A DNA stretch of 64,000 nucleotides from Paenibacillus sp. FSL W8-0186 (GTDB taxonomy: Bacteria > Bacillota > Bacilli > Paenibacillales > Paenibacillaceae), in the NCBI RefSeq assembly GCF_037969765.1, contig NZ_CP150207.1, forward strand, positions 3,279,001 through 3,343,000, read 5' to 3'. Position 1 is the stretch's first letter, and each line of letters starts with the position of its first letter. Positions 44,930 to 53,796 of this stretch are shown here, piece by piece. A program made the translations under genes and the position numbers. The notes under the pieces are model-generated. The model saw only the letters and a list, made by a program, of their open reading frames with translations, was not told the origin of the DNA and searched no databases.

Positions 44930-46041
44930 CTACTCTACGCCATACTCTTTCATCCACTCTTGAATACCTTGCTTGGAGCCGCCCCAGCCCTCAACGTACT
45001 CGGACAGGTCATCCGTGGACACCTGCTGGTCAGGCAGGGCATCCCGCGCGACGAGCACCGCCTTCAGAACGACGTTATCCTCCGTCTCATCGCCATGCAG
45101 CTTCTGGTAAGCGTATCTGACCTGTACCCGGCCGATATCTTTCGGGTCCACCGCGGCGGAAGCGACCCACGGGCTCTCTGGATCCTGGATAATCTGCAAA
45201 TCCTCGTCGCTTAAATCGATGCCGTATACTTTGATTTCATCCCGGCCCGCAAGCTGAATCGCTCTGGCCGCCCCTTTGGCGAACTCATCCCAAGCGGCCC
45301 ATACCGCTGTAATTTCGCCCTTTGGATATCTTTTTAAAACGGCTTCCATCTGGGTTTGCGAGTCGAGCGCCGGATTGGACGCCGTTCCGAAGCTGGCGAT
45401 TTCCTTCATCTCCGGGTTGTCCGCCAAAAACTTCTGGTATTCGATATCACGGCGTTCCATAGGTGCGAATCCGGCCACCCACACCTTGACGATATTGCCC
45501 TTGCCGCCTGAATCCTGCTTCAGCTGCTCCAGCGACAATGCAGCCATGCTCTGATCGTCCTGGGACAATACGGTTACGCCAGGTACTTCTACCGTCGCAT
45601 CAAATACAACTACGGCGATTCCTTTTTCTACCGCTTTCTTAATGCCAGGCTCCAAAAACTCGGCTGCGCCGTGATCTGTCAAGATGATGTCAAAGTTTTG
45701 ATTCACCGCAGATTCGAGAGCGAGGACATTTTCGCCTTATCATTTTCCGCGACGAACGTAGTAAGCTCCCCGCCGAATTTCTTCACTTCTTCCGTTACGC
45801 CCTGAACATATTGCTGCGAGAACGTACCCGTATTGAATTCCATGACCAGCGCTACCTTCTTGCCCGCAAGCTCTTTGCCGCTCACATCTGCCGCCCCGCT
45901 GCCCTGCTCTGCCGCTGGCTGAGATTCCGCCCCCGAAGCCGGTGCTGGCTCCTTCTTGATGCCGCACGCACTGACGACGAGAACGAGCAGCAGGATTAGC
46001 GCTGTCGTCCATGTTTTTTGCCCAAACGTGATTTTTTTCAT
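44930..46041 (-). pseudogene. Sugar-binding lipoprotein gene of the CUT2 transporter, frameshifted
   Basis: Two consecutive frames make up one periplasmic-binding protein. The first (46041-45703, 112 codons) has a lipoprotein signal (ILLLVLVVSACGIKK, lipobox Cys) and the first strand-helix of the fold (GKKVALVMEFNTGTFSQQYV), ending at a TGA after KAKMSS. The second (45706-44930, -1 frame) continues with NQNFDIILTDHGAAEFLEPG to the C-terminus. Restoring one base near 45715-45727 would join them through ALESAVNQNFD. Either a real inactivating deletion or a sequencing error. GGGGGAG precedes the ATG. Confidence 0.85.
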
Positions 46042-46087
46042 GGTTTCTCCCCCTCTAGGTATGTATCTTTAAAAATCTTTATACATT

Positions 46088-46116
46088 AATATATATCTTA
46101 ATTCCAAGTATGTAAA
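46088..46116 (-). promoter_or_regulatory. SigA-type promoter of the sugar transporter operon
   Basis: -35 TTTACA (46116-46111), 17-base spacer, -10 TATATT (46093-46088). Start near 46081, about 40 bases before the lipoprotein gene. No clear operator or catabolite-response site was seen. Confidence 0.7.
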
Positions 46117-46145
46117 TCGGTTTTTACTAATTAAACAAAATAAAA

Positions 46146-46180
46146 AACCGCACACAGCTGTAACAGCTTCGTGCACGGTT
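46146..46180 (-). terminator. Intrinsic terminator after spoIVA
   Basis: AACCG...AGCTG-tta-CAGCT...CGGTT hairpin followed by TTTTTT on the minus strand, 20 bases after the spoIVA stop codon. Confidence 0.88.
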
Positions 46181-46200
46181 GGAATAGAAAGGTTATGCTT

Positions 46201-47685
46201 CTATAAAATGATAGCGATCAGTCCGCCGGAGCCTTCATTGATGATGCGGCCAAGCGTCTCCTGAAGCTTGTAGCGGGCGTTGTCCGGCATCATGGCGATT
46301 TTGCCCTGGATGCCTTCCCGGACGATGGAGTGCAAGGAACGGCCAAAAATATCAGATTCCCATATTTTAATCGGGTCATTCTCGAAGTCCTGCATCAGAT
46401 AGCGTACCAGTTCTTCACTTTGCTTCTCCGTTCCGATGATCGGCGCGAACTCGGATTCAACGTCGACCCGAATCATATGAATCGATGGCGCCGTAGCTTT
46501 CAGGCGTACCCCGAACCTGGATCCTTGGCGGATAAGCTCCGGTTCATCCAGCGCCATTTCAGCCAGAGATGGAGCAGCGATGCCGTACCCAGTCGTCTTG
46601 ACCATTTCCAGTGCTTCCGCAAAGCGGTCATATTCCTTTTTGGCATGCGTGAACTCCTGCATCAGCTGCAGCAGATGATCCTTCCCCCTGATTTCAACAC
46701 CGACGACTTCCATCAGAATTCGATCATACAGATCATCCGGCGCATACAGATCGATTTCTGCTACGCCCTGCCCCATATTCAGGCCGCTGAGTCCGGCACG
46801 GTCGATAAATTCATATTCGAGAAAGTTGCTGACGACCCGGTCGACGTCGCGCAGACGGCGGATGTCCTTGACCGTATCGCGGACCGAGTTTTCGTAATTG
46901 CTGCGCAGCCAGTGGTTCTCGTTCAGCACCATTACCCAGCTCGGCAAATTCACGTTGACCTCGTGCACAGGGAATTCGTAAAGCACTTCCCGAAGTACTC
47001 CGGTAACGTCCTCTTCCGTCATTGTCGCTGCGCTTAATGCGATGACCGGAATATCATACTTCTCGGCAAGCTCACCGCGGAGCTGCTGCGTTTCCTCGCT
47101 AAGCGGGCGCGTGGAATTGATCACGAGGACGAACGGCTTGCCGACCTCCTTCAATTCAGCGATGACGCGCTCTTCGGATTCTACATAAGAGTAACGCGGA
47201 ATGTCGGCGATCGTACCGTCTGTCGTCACTACAACACCAAGGGTGGAATGCTCTTGGATGACCTTCCGCGTGCCGATCTCCGCCGCTTCCTGGAACGGAA
47301 TCGGCTCTTCAAACCATGGCGTAGAAATCATGCGCGGCCCATTTTCATCCTCATAGCCTTTTGCCCCTTCGACGGCGTAACCGACGCAATCCACAAGCCT
47401 GACGTTGACTTCCAGCCCTTCTGCCACTTTGATTTGCACGGCATTATTTGGCACGAATTTGGGCTCGGTCGTCATGATTGTCTTGCCGGCTGCGCTTTGC
47501 GGAAGTTCATCCACTGCACGGATCCGATCGGCTTCGCTGGAAATGTTCGGCAGAACGACCGTTTCCATGAAGCGTTTAATAAAGGTCGATTTTCCGGTTC
47601 GGACGGCTCCAACCACACCGAGATAAATATCTCCCCCGGTGCGTTCGGCAATGTCCTTGTAAATGTCCACTTTCTCCAATACCAA
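46201..47685 (-). CDS. spoIVA: Stage IV sporulation protein A (spore coat morphogenetic ATPase)
   Basis: Forms the basement layer of the spore coat by ATP-driven polymerisation on the forespore surface. The 494-residue protein begins like B. subtilis SpoIVA (EKVDIYKDIAERTGGDIYLG) with the Walker A GAVRTGKSTF near residue 26 and the conserved GKTIMTTEPKFVPN. TTG at 47685 is eight bases after AGGAGG; a second TTG two codons later would give exactly the Bacillus length. A SigE-like promoter lies upstream. Confidence 0.97.
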   Translation of the reverse strand: MVLEKVDIYKDIAERTGGDIYLGVVGAVRTGKSTFIKRFMETVVLPNISSEADRIRAVDELPQSAAGKTIMTTEPKFVPNNAVQIKVAEGLEVNVRLVDCVGYAVEGAKGYEDENGPRMISTPWFEEPIPFQEAAEIGTRKVIQEHSTLGVVVTTDGTIADIPRYSYVESEERVIAELKEVGKPFVLVINSTRPLSEETQQLRGELAEKYDIPVIALSAATMTEEDVTGVLREVLYEFPVHEVNVNLPSWVMVLNENHWLRSNYENSVRDTVKDIRRLRDVDRVVSNFLEYEFIDRAGLSGLNMGQGVAEIDLYAPDDLYDRILMEVVGVEIRGKDHLLQLMQEFTHAKKEYDRFAEALEMVKTTGYGIAAPSLAEMALDEPELIRQGSRFGVRLKATAPSIHMIRVDVESEFAPIIGTEKQSEELVRYLMQDFENDPIKIWESDIFGRSLHSIVREGIQGKIAMMPDNARYKLQETLGRIINEGSGGLIAIIL

Positions 47686-47781
47686 TGATATCCCCTCCTC
47701 AAAATTCGCCGAAGGAAAAATGCTTTGAGAGCATCCGCTTCGTTATTTACAACAACTCGTACATTCGTTTGGACTAGTATC

Positions 47782-47809
47782 ATCATATGTAGCAAATGCA
47801 CTATTATGA
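47782..47809 (-). promoter_or_regulatory. Possible SigE promoter of spoIVA
   Basis: -35-like TCATAAT (47809-47803), 13-base spacer, -10-like CATATGAT (47789-47782), resembling the SigE mother-cell consensus. About 95 bases before spoIVA. The mother-cell timing of SpoIVA supports it; the match itself is moderate. Confidence 0.5.
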
Positions 47810-47920
47810 CGGATTATACCGTCCGCGCCTACTTTTTTTTGCTATACCGCCGCGCCGGGCGGCACCAAGGTTTCCGCCATATAACATTGTATGATCGGTG
47901 CCCGCTTCCTATGACATGCG

Positions 47921-47954
47921 AAAAAAACCTCCCTATGAAGAATTCATAGGAAGG
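47921..47954 (-). terminator. Intrinsic terminator after yphF
   Basis: CCTTCCTATGAA-ttc-TTCATAGGGAGG followed by seven T on the minus strand, about 30 bases after the yphF stop codon. Confidence 0.92.
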
Positions 47955-47985
47955 CATCCAAATGAGCTTAGAACGCTCTCTTGAT

Positions 47986-48729
47986 TTAATTTTCGGCTTG
48001 CGCCACCGGAGTACCGTCTACCCAGGCATATGGCAGGGATTTTACCGGAACAAAATAAGACTGCTCCGTCAGCAGCACCCTAAGATCTCCCTGCTCGCTG
48101 CTGGCCGCCGTGCCGGATTTATCTATGGCCTGCATAATATCCCAGGCGTAATCGACGTATACCCGTCCCGATTTATCGATCAAATAGGGAAGCGGCTGTC
48201 TGGAATAGACGCTAAGCAGCTCATGCCCCTCACCGCGGATTTTCTTTAAATCCACCTCATACAGGCCCGGGTACGTTTCCTCTTCTTGAGTTACCGGCCA
48301 TTGCCCTGGATGAGATCTTTCGTATTCATCGACAAGCCTCTGAACGTCGTTCACCTTCTGTACCGTGATCAAATCCATCACTTTGACCGTCGGATTACTC
48401 TCTTCATCGATGATGAGAAAATAAGCGCTGCCTCCCTGCTCGAAAGCCGTATCAGGGATTTGATCCATATACCCCTGCTTGTTCAGCTGGTCCAGGTTGA
48501 TCCGGAATTTTTCGTAGCGAGGCACCTCTTCCCCCGCCGTAATAATCGGCAGGATTCCCGTATCCTGCTGGAAAGCGTTGATTGCGCTTTGGATCCGCTC
48601 GACGCTTTCCCGGTAAGATACGCTCTGTTCCTGCCGCTTGGCCCCGGGATACATACAGCCTGACAGTAGTGTAATTCCCGCCGCAACAATGATCATGCAT
48701 GCGATGTATCTCATATAAGTCTTATTCAC
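47986..48729 (-). CDS. yphF: YphF-like lipoprotein
   Basis: A 247-residue lipoprotein: signal IIVAAGITLLSGCMYPG with a lipobox cysteine near residue 25, then a soluble domain (SVERIQSAINAFQQDTGILP, WPVTQEEETYPGLYEVDLKK). The position upstream of spoIVA matches yphF of B. subtilis, whose function is unknown. It begins at GTG with a weak AGGA site, so the exact start is uncertain. Confidence 0.72.
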   Translation of the reverse strand: MNKTYMRYIACMIIVAAGITLLSGCMYPGAKRQEQSVSYRESVERIQSAINAFQQDTGILPIITAGEEVPRYEKFRINLDQLNKQGYMDQIPDTAFEQGGSAYFLIIDEESNPTVKVMDLITVQKVNDVQRLVDEYERSHPGQWPVTQEEETYPGLYEVDLKKIRGEGHELLSVYSRQPLPYLIDKSGRVYVDYAWDIMQAIDKSGTAASSEQGDLRVLLTEQSYFVPVKSLPYAWVDGTPVAQAEN

Positions 48730-48763
48730 AACTCTTCATCCTTTGCAAATATCATCTCAACCC

Positions 48764-49111
48764 TTACCACAAATCATCCTCTTGCTGGCGCTCCAGCTGC
48801 TTGCGGATCGCTGCCTTTAGGGGATCCTCCGGCAGCCGAACCTCGGCAGCCCCGGTGATTTTGGCCTGGCAGGCCAGCCGAATTCCCTTCTCTAGTAGCG
48901 GTCCCAGCTTGCGCTGCTCAGCAGCGGTAGGCGGGCTTAACGACGAGTTATGCCCTGTATCCGCCTCCACCTTACACATCAGGCAGGCCGCATTGCCGCC
49001 GCAGCGCGTCGCGACATGAACTCTGGCGTTCCGTGCGGCCTGTAGGACGGTTGTCCCTGGACGGACTTTTGCCGTCTTATCCTGAGGCATAAATCTGATC
49101 GTATAGTCCAT
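48764..49111 (-). CDS. 2Fe-2S ferredoxin
   Basis: A 115-residue plant-type ferredoxin. Cluster ligands: Cys-x5-Cys-x2-Cys in RCGGNAACLMC and a fourth Cys in GIRLACQAKI. The N-terminal ~90 residues are the fold; the charged C-terminal tail (RKQLERQQEDDLW) is extra. It passes electrons to an unknown partner. Inserted between yphF and yphE relative to B. subtilis. Confidence 0.88.
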   Translation of the reverse strand: MDYTIRFMPQDKTAKVRPGTTVLQAARNARVHVATRCGGNAACLMCKVEADTGHNSSLSPPTAAEQRKLGPLLEKGIRLACQAKITGAAEVRLPEDPLKAAIRKQLERQQEDDLW

Positions 49112-49123
49112 ACGGAGTTCCTC

Positions 49124-49765
49124 CTATTGCTGTTGCCTTGCCTTTAGCAGCCATTCCTCGTGTATTTCGGGAGCTGCCAGCAATTTCGCTACGGCAGATA
49201 CCGTTTCTGCTTCCCATGCGTTGCGGTCAAGCAGCAGCTTCAGCAGACCCACATGCCGCTCCGGCGACTTCCGAATCGCCTCGGCAACTGCACAATAACG
49301 GTCCGGACGTTCTCTCAGCACATTGAAGAGCAGCTCATGGGCAAGAGGCATTAACCGAATCGGCACGCCTTCCAGCATGATTTGCTCTGCATATCCGGTC
49401 AGTACGCCGCTTACTTCCGTACGGTACATCGAACTGCCGTTTCTGATTTCAAAACTACCGACCAGCTCCATCGTCAGCGCCCCCAGACGGTAGTGGCTTA
49501 ACATGGAGGAGTAGCGGCCGCTCTCATCCCACACAGGCTCGTCCAGTGCCAGATCCGTTAGGCGGTTATGGAGCTTCTTCGCTTCAGCTCTATCATAATA
49601 AACGTCTATGTCACGAGGGGAGCGCTCCAGCGGCACTCCCTGCAGCCACAAACCGCAGCTTCCGCCCAGCAGCCAGGCGGCATCAGCTTGATCCAGCCGG
49701 CCGCCTAAATTCTTCAAGGCAGCTACCAGCGGGGCCTGTCCCTCCTCTGCGATGTCTATGCTCAT
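49124..49765 (-). CDS. Nucleotidyltransferase-fold protein
   Basis: A 213-residue protein whose N-terminal third resembles minimal nucleotidyltransferases: AWLLGGSCGLWLQGV (helix with GG-S) followed by SPRDIDVYYD, where DxD would bind metal. The C-terminal part is helical. Related domains occur in AbiEii-like toxins and in housekeeping enzymes; no antitoxin gene accompanies it, so a toxin role is not supported. 12 bases from the ferredoxin gene, likely the same transcript. Confidence 0.65.
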   Translation of the reverse strand: MSIDIAEEGQAPLVAALKNLGGRLDQADAAWLLGGSCGLWLQGVPLERSPRDIDVYYDRAEAKKLHNRLTDLALDEPVWDESGRYSSMLSHYRLGALTMELVGSFEIRNGSSMYRTEVSGVLTGYAEQIMLEGVPIRLMPLAHELLFNVLRERPDRYCAVAEAIRKSPERHVGLLKLLLDRNAWEAETVSAVAKLLAAPEIHEEWLLKARQQQ

Positions 49766-49832
49766 TACATACCTCTTCCCTTGACTCCGTTATACTTGGT
49801 CTTATTCCTTCTGCAATGCTTCTTCATCCCAC

Positions 49833-50012
49833 TTACGTGATCGACACAAGCCCCATCAGGAAGCCGGTAAGCATCACAATAAAAGCGAGCAAGGACAAAA
49901 TCCCTTTGACGATGCCTTTTGTTTTGGTGCGGGCAAAAGTGACCAAAAAGACGGACACGCCCATTACGAGAATCGCTGCGATCGATAACCACATCTTCGT
50001 CATTGCATCCAT
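49833..50012 (-). CDS. yphE: YphE-like membrane protein (DUF2768)
   Basis: A 59-residue protein of two membrane helices (MWLSIAAILVMGVSVFLVTF and GILSLLAFIVMLTGFLMGLV) joined by a short basic loop. Size and place between yphF and gpsA match YphE/DUF2768. ATG at 50012 is preferred because GGGAGAG lies about nine bases upstream of it. Confidence 0.75.
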   Translation of the reverse strand: MDAMTKMWLSIAAILVMGVSVFLVTFARTKTKGIVKGILSLLAFIVMLTGFLMGLVSIT

Positions 50013-50125
50013 GAACGTAAACTCTCCCATTTCCCATAATCGATATGATGAATATTATAGCATTTCGAATAAGAACAGGCTATGCAGCACGCAAAGGATT
50101 CCTCCAAAATTATACACACAAATAG

Positions 50126-50144
50126 AAAAAGCACCTTTCGGTGC
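50126..50144 (-). terminator. Intrinsic terminator after spoVIF
   Basis: GCACC-gaaa-GGTGC followed by TTTTTC on the minus strand, 30 bases after the stop codon. Confidence 0.88.
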
Positions 50145-50173
50145 CTTTCCGTCAAATCGCCGTATTCTTATTC

Positions 50174-50446
50174 TTACTTCTTAAGCATTAATTTCATCAA
50201 TGCTTCCATATTGTTCGGATTCATGCCGCTTTTCTTCACGGCTCCGATAATTTCCGAAATCGTGCTTTCTGTCACAGGCACCTTGGCCATCGCGGATACC
50301 TGCTTAATCAGCCTCCGCAGCTCCGCTTCGCTCTGCAAAGTAGACGGCTTCACTGTACTTGCCAGCTTTTTGACGGAGCTCTCGGAAATATTCTTTCCTG
50401 CCTTCTTGTTGATCGCGTTCAGGGCTTCTTTGGAAATTTTGCTCAT
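50174..50446 (-). CDS. spoVIF: Stage VI sporulation protein F family
   Basis: A 90-residue helical protein. The central repeat-like pattern SEAELRRLIKQVSAMAKVPV and EIIGAVKKSGMNPNNMEALM is that of the SpoVIF family, needed for late coat assembly in B. subtilis. ATG at 50446 has a GGGGGGAG site; the longer frame has no ribosome site. Assignment rests on sequence pattern and length, with moderate certainty. Confidence 0.7.
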   Translation of the reverse strand: MSKISKEALNAINKKAGKNISESSVKKLASTVKPSTLQSEAELRRLIKQVSAMAKVPVTESTISEIIGAVKKSGMNPNNMEALMKLMLKK

Positions 50447-50545
50447 ATTCTCCCCCCTTCGCATTGCTCTTCCACAGTTTATGAAAAGCAAACGAAAAAG
50501 GTGTTAAGATACGGGCCAGCTTCCTATGGGTGCCCAGGCCTAAAG

Positions 50546-51583
50546 TTAGGCGTGCCACTGCTCCCAGGTTTCGAGGGACATGACCTCCATCTCGGTCTTG
50601 CGATCGCGACCCATCAGGGCTTCCACAGCGACCCTTGGCTCGACTCCATCAAACAGCACATGATACAACTGCTGTGCGATCGGCATCTGTACATGGTATT
50701 TCTCTGAAATGGTGCGGGCAGCCTTCGTTGTCCGAATGCCTTCAACAACCATCCCCATAGAGCCAAGCACGGTATCCACCGATTTGCCTTCGCCAATCAT
50801 GTAGCCGGCGCGCCAATTCCGGCTGTGGCGGCTGGTTGCGGTTACAACCAGGTCTCCCACTCCGGCCAGACCGGCAAAAGTAAGCGGGTTCGCGCCCATT
50901 TCCACTCCGATGCGGGTAATTTCCGCTAATCCTCGTGTCAGCAGCGCGGCTTTGGCATTGTCGCCGTAACCGAGCCCATCTGACATGCCCGCCCCGAGGG
51001 CGATAATATTTTTCAGGGCACCGGCCAGCTCCACCCCCAGCATATCGCGATTTGTATATACCCGAAAATAGGAGTTCATAAATAAATCCTGCGCTATCTG
51101 TGCCTGCTTTTCCTCCAGCGAGGCGACCACAACGGTCGTCGGGCAGCGCTTCACGACCTCCTCCGCATGACTGGGACCGGACAGGACTACAATCCGCCCT
51201 TCCTCACAGCCCAGCTCCTCGGCAATGACGACGGACATCCGCTTTAAGCTCTCCGTCTCAAAACCCTTGGTAGCATGGACGACGGTCATATCCTCATTCC
51301 AGTAGGGCTTCAGCGCCCGGGCTACATCCCGCATCGCTGAGGATGGCGCGACGATGACGACCGCCTTCGCTCCGGCGACGGCCTCCCCCATGTTACTTGT
51401 GGCGACGATCCGGTGCGATAGATCAACGCCCGGCAAATATTTTTCATTGCGGTGCTTTTCGTTAATTTCATCTCTTTGCGCCTCGTTACGAGTCCAGATC
51501 ATCACATCCATCTTATCGGCGAGGACGCTGGCTAATGCCGTTCCCCAGCTTCCTGCCACTAATACGGCCGCTTTCTCAGACAA
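50546..51583 (-). CDS. gpsA: Glycerol-3-phosphate dehydrogenase [NAD(P)+]
   Basis: Makes sn-glycerol-3-phosphate from DHAP for phospholipids. 345 residues. The N-terminal nucleotide-binding loop reads VLVAGSWGTALA, where most GpsA have GAGSWG; the first glycine is valine here. Other motifs are normal: HATKGFE, VLSGPSHAEEV, the catalytic Lys in LAGALKNIIALGAG and RNWRAGYMIGEG. The TTG at 51583 follows GGGAGG by eight bases and overlaps plsY by eight bases. Confidence 0.95.
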   Translation of the reverse strand: MSEKAAVLVAGSWGTALASVLADKMDVMIWTRNEAQRDEINEKHRNEKYLPGVDLSHRIVATSNMGEAVAGAKAVVIVAPSSAMRDVARALKPYWNEDMTVVHATKGFETESLKRMSVVIAEELGCEEGRIVVLSGPSHAEEVVKRCPTTVVVASLEEKQAQIAQDLFMNSYFRVYTNRDMLGVELAGALKNIIALGAGMSDGLGYGDNAKAALLTRGLAEITRIGVEMGANPLTFAGLAGVGDLVVTATSRHSRNWRAGYMIGEGKSVDTVLGSMGMVVEGIRTTKAARTISEKYHVQMPIAQQLYHVLFDGVEPRVAVEALMGRDRKTEMEVMSLETWEQWHA

Positions 51584-52187
51584 CTCGTTTACCTCCCTTG
51601 GAGCCAAGTTTATTCTCTTTGCCTTGGATCAATTTCACGATATTCGTGCGATGCCTCCAAAATGCAAAGACAAAAATAATCAGACTCGTCCATAAATAAG
51701 GACCGGTTTCTCCAGTGAGCACCAGAAATAATGGAGTCAGCAGAACAAACAGCAAAGAACCGAGAGAGACGTATCTCGTAAAAACGATCGATAAAATAGC
51801 GATTATTCCTGCGTAAAGCGCCGGAAAGAAAAACAAGGAAGCCATAACGCCAATCGTTGTGGCAATCCCTTTTCCTCCGCGAAACCGGAAATAGACCGGC
51901 CAGTTGTGGCCGATAATGGCAGCGAGCCCGCATAAGAGAGGTACCCATACATGCTCCCCGCCAAGCCACCTGCCAATCCAGACCGCAGCTATTCCTTTAA
52001 GCACATCAAGAGCTAGCACCATGATCGCCGGCCCCTTGCCGAGTACTCTCAGTGTGTTGGTTGCTCCAGCATTGCCGCTTCCATGCTGACGGATATCAAT
52101 TCCTTTCAAGGATTTCGCCAGCAGGACACTGAAGCTGACAGATCCCAACAAATAACTGAAAATTACTGCAATCACGGGTAAAATCAC
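51576..52187 (-). CDS. plsY: Acyl-phosphate:glycerol-3-phosphate acyltransferase
   Basis: Five-helix membrane enzyme of 203 residues that uses the GpsA product in the first acylation of phospholipid synthesis. The three conserved cytoplasmic loops are visible: IDIRQHGSGNAGATNTLR, FRGGKGIATTIGV and FWRHRTNIVKLIQGKENK. GTG start with GAGG six bases upstream. Overlaps gpsA, its metabolic partner. Confidence 0.96.
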   Translation of the reverse strand: MILPVIAVIFSYLLGSVSFSVLLAKSLKGIDIRQHGSGNAGATNTLRVLGKGPAIMVLALDVLKGIAAVWIGRWLGGEHVWVPLLCGLAAIIGHNWPVYFRFRGGKGIATTIGVMASLFFFPALYAGIIAILSIVFTRYVSLGSLLFVLLTPLFLVLTGETGPYLWTSLIIFVFAFWRHRTNIVKLIQGKENKLGSKGGKRVV

Positions 52188-52199
52188 ATTTTTCCTCTC

Positions 52200-53522
52200 C
52201 TAACCTTCATCAGACTTACGGCGTGTGAACAACCGAATTGGAGTACCTTCAAAATCAAATGCCGCCCGGATCCTATTCTCCAAGTACCGCTCATAGGAAA
52301 AATGCATCAGCTCCGGATCATTGACGAACACCACGATTGTCGGCGGTTTGACGGATACCTGGGTCACGTAGTTGATCCGCAGTCTTCTTCCCTTATCTGT
52401 CGGCGGCGGATTGATCGCAATCGCATCGGATACGACATCGTTCAGCAAGTGCGTCTGCACCCTCTTCGCATGCTGATCCGCCACATGCTGCACGACGGGC
52501 AGCAGCTTATGCAGACGCTGCTTCGTCTTCGCGGACAGGAAAACGACAGGCGCATAAGTCATGAACAGGAAATGATCACGGATCTTCTGCTCGAATTGAT
52601 GCATCGTCTTGTCGTCCTTCTCAACAACATCCCATTTGTTTACGACAAAAACAGAAGCCTTGCCTGCCTCATAGGCATAACCGGCAATATGCTTATCCTG
52701 TTCGATGATGCCTTCTTCCCCATTGATCAATACAAGAACGACGTCGGCCCGCTCGATGGCTTTCATCGCCCGCATGACGCTGTATTTCTCCGTCGTCTCG
52801 TAGACCTTGCCGCGCTTGCGCATGCCTGCCGTATCAATCAGCACGTAACGCTGGCCATCCTTCTCGAACGGTGTATCTATCGCATCGCGGGTCGTTCCGG
52901 CAATATCGCTGACGATGACCCGTTCTTCCCCGAGAATTGCATTAATCAGGGACGATTTGCCTACGTTCGGCCGGCCGATCAGAGCGACACGAATGACATC
53001 CTCGTCATATTCATCATCCGCAAGTTCTGGTAAATTCTCGGCAATGGCATCCAGCAGATCGCCGATCCCTGTCCCATGGCTGCCCGAAATGCCAATCGGC
53101 TCCCCAAAACCCAAGTTGTAAAATTCATAAATGTGATCGGAGCGGCCGATGTTATCCACCTTATTGACGGCTACGATAACCGGCTTGCCGCAGCGGTACA
53201 GCAAATTGGCAACTTCCTCGTCTGAGCTCGTTACCCCGGCTTTGGCATCGCACATGAAAACAATGACGTCCGCTTCCTCAATCGCCAGCTCGGCCTGCAT
53301 GCGAATCGACTTCAAAATCGGTTCCTCGTCCCCGAGCTCAATGCCTCCCGTGTCGATGATGCTGAACGGCTTGCCATTCCATTCGCCTACGCCGTATATA
53401 CGGTCGCGGGTAATACCGGGCTTGTCTTCCACGATCGCGAGCCGATCGCCGATAATCCGGTTAAAAATCGTCGATTTGCCCACATTCGGCCTTCCTACGA
53501 TAGCCACAACGGGTCTTGCCAT
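52200..53522 (-). CDS. der: Ribosome-associated GTPase Der (EngA)
   Basis: Tandem-GTPase needed for 50S assembly, 440 residues. First G domain: GRPNVGKST at residues 9-17, DTGG and NKVD; second: GRPNVGKSS near 183, DTAG and NKWD; C-terminal KH-like domain ends with [17 protein letters not shown] precedes the ATG. Same order (der-plsY-gpsA region) as other Bacillales. Confidence 0.97.
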   Translation of the reverse strand: MARPVVAIVGRPNVGKSTIFNRIIGDRLAIVEDKPGITRDRIYGVGEWNGKPFSIIDTGGIELGDEEPILKSIRMQAELAIEEADVIVFMCDAKAGVTSSDEEVANLLYRCGKPVIVAVNKVDNIGRSDHIYEFYNLGFGEPIGISGSHGTGIGDLLDAIAENLPELADDEYDEDVIRVALIGRPNVGKSSLINAILGEERVIVSDIAGTTRDAIDTPFEKDGQRYVLIDTAGMRKRGKVYETTEKYSVMRAMKAIERADVVLVLINGEEGIIEQDKHIAGYAYEAGKASVFVVNKWDVVEKDDKTMHQFEQKIRDHFLFMTYAPVVFLSAKTKQRLHKLLPVVQHVADQHAKRVQTHLLNDVVSDAIAINPPPTDKGRRLRINYVTQVSVKPPTIVVFVNDPELMHFSYERYLENRIRAAFDFEGTPIRLFTRRKSDEG

Positions 53523-53738
53523 ACGGATACCTCCTAAATTTTTATCCCTATATTTAAACGAAATGCTTAACTAAGTCATGATTCACGATTATCATCATAG
53601 CAAAAAAAGCACTAATTGGCTAACGTTTCATTGCTTATTTTAAGGCGTTACGTTTTGCCCATCTTCCGGTAAAGTAAACGTTTTTATTATAGCCGCCTGC
53701 TATTTCTTTACTCCCCGTGAACCATACATAAACAAAAA

Positions 53739-53774
53739 TAAAAATCGGCGAACCCGTGTTAGGGGGCCGCCGAT
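53739..53774 (-). terminator. Intrinsic terminator after the S1-like gene
   Basis: ATCGGCG/CGCCGAT stem with an extended C/G-rich loop followed by TTTTATTTTT on the minus strand. The remaining gap to der (about 53523-53740) is AT-rich and should hold the der promoter; no clear -35/-10 pair was found. Confidence 0.85.
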
Positions 53775-53796
53775 CCTTATGCCTGCTAAATCCCGT

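Noticed and set aside
45703..45740. Programmed -1 frameshift in the binding-protein gene
   Set aside because: No slippery heptamer or downstream stem-loop is seen, and frameshifted binding proteins are not known in this family. A deletion or sequencing error is simpler.
49124..49765. AbiEii-type toxin of an abortive-infection system
   Set aside because: Only a weak nucleotidyltransferase pattern is shared, and no AbiEi-like antitoxin gene is adjacent.
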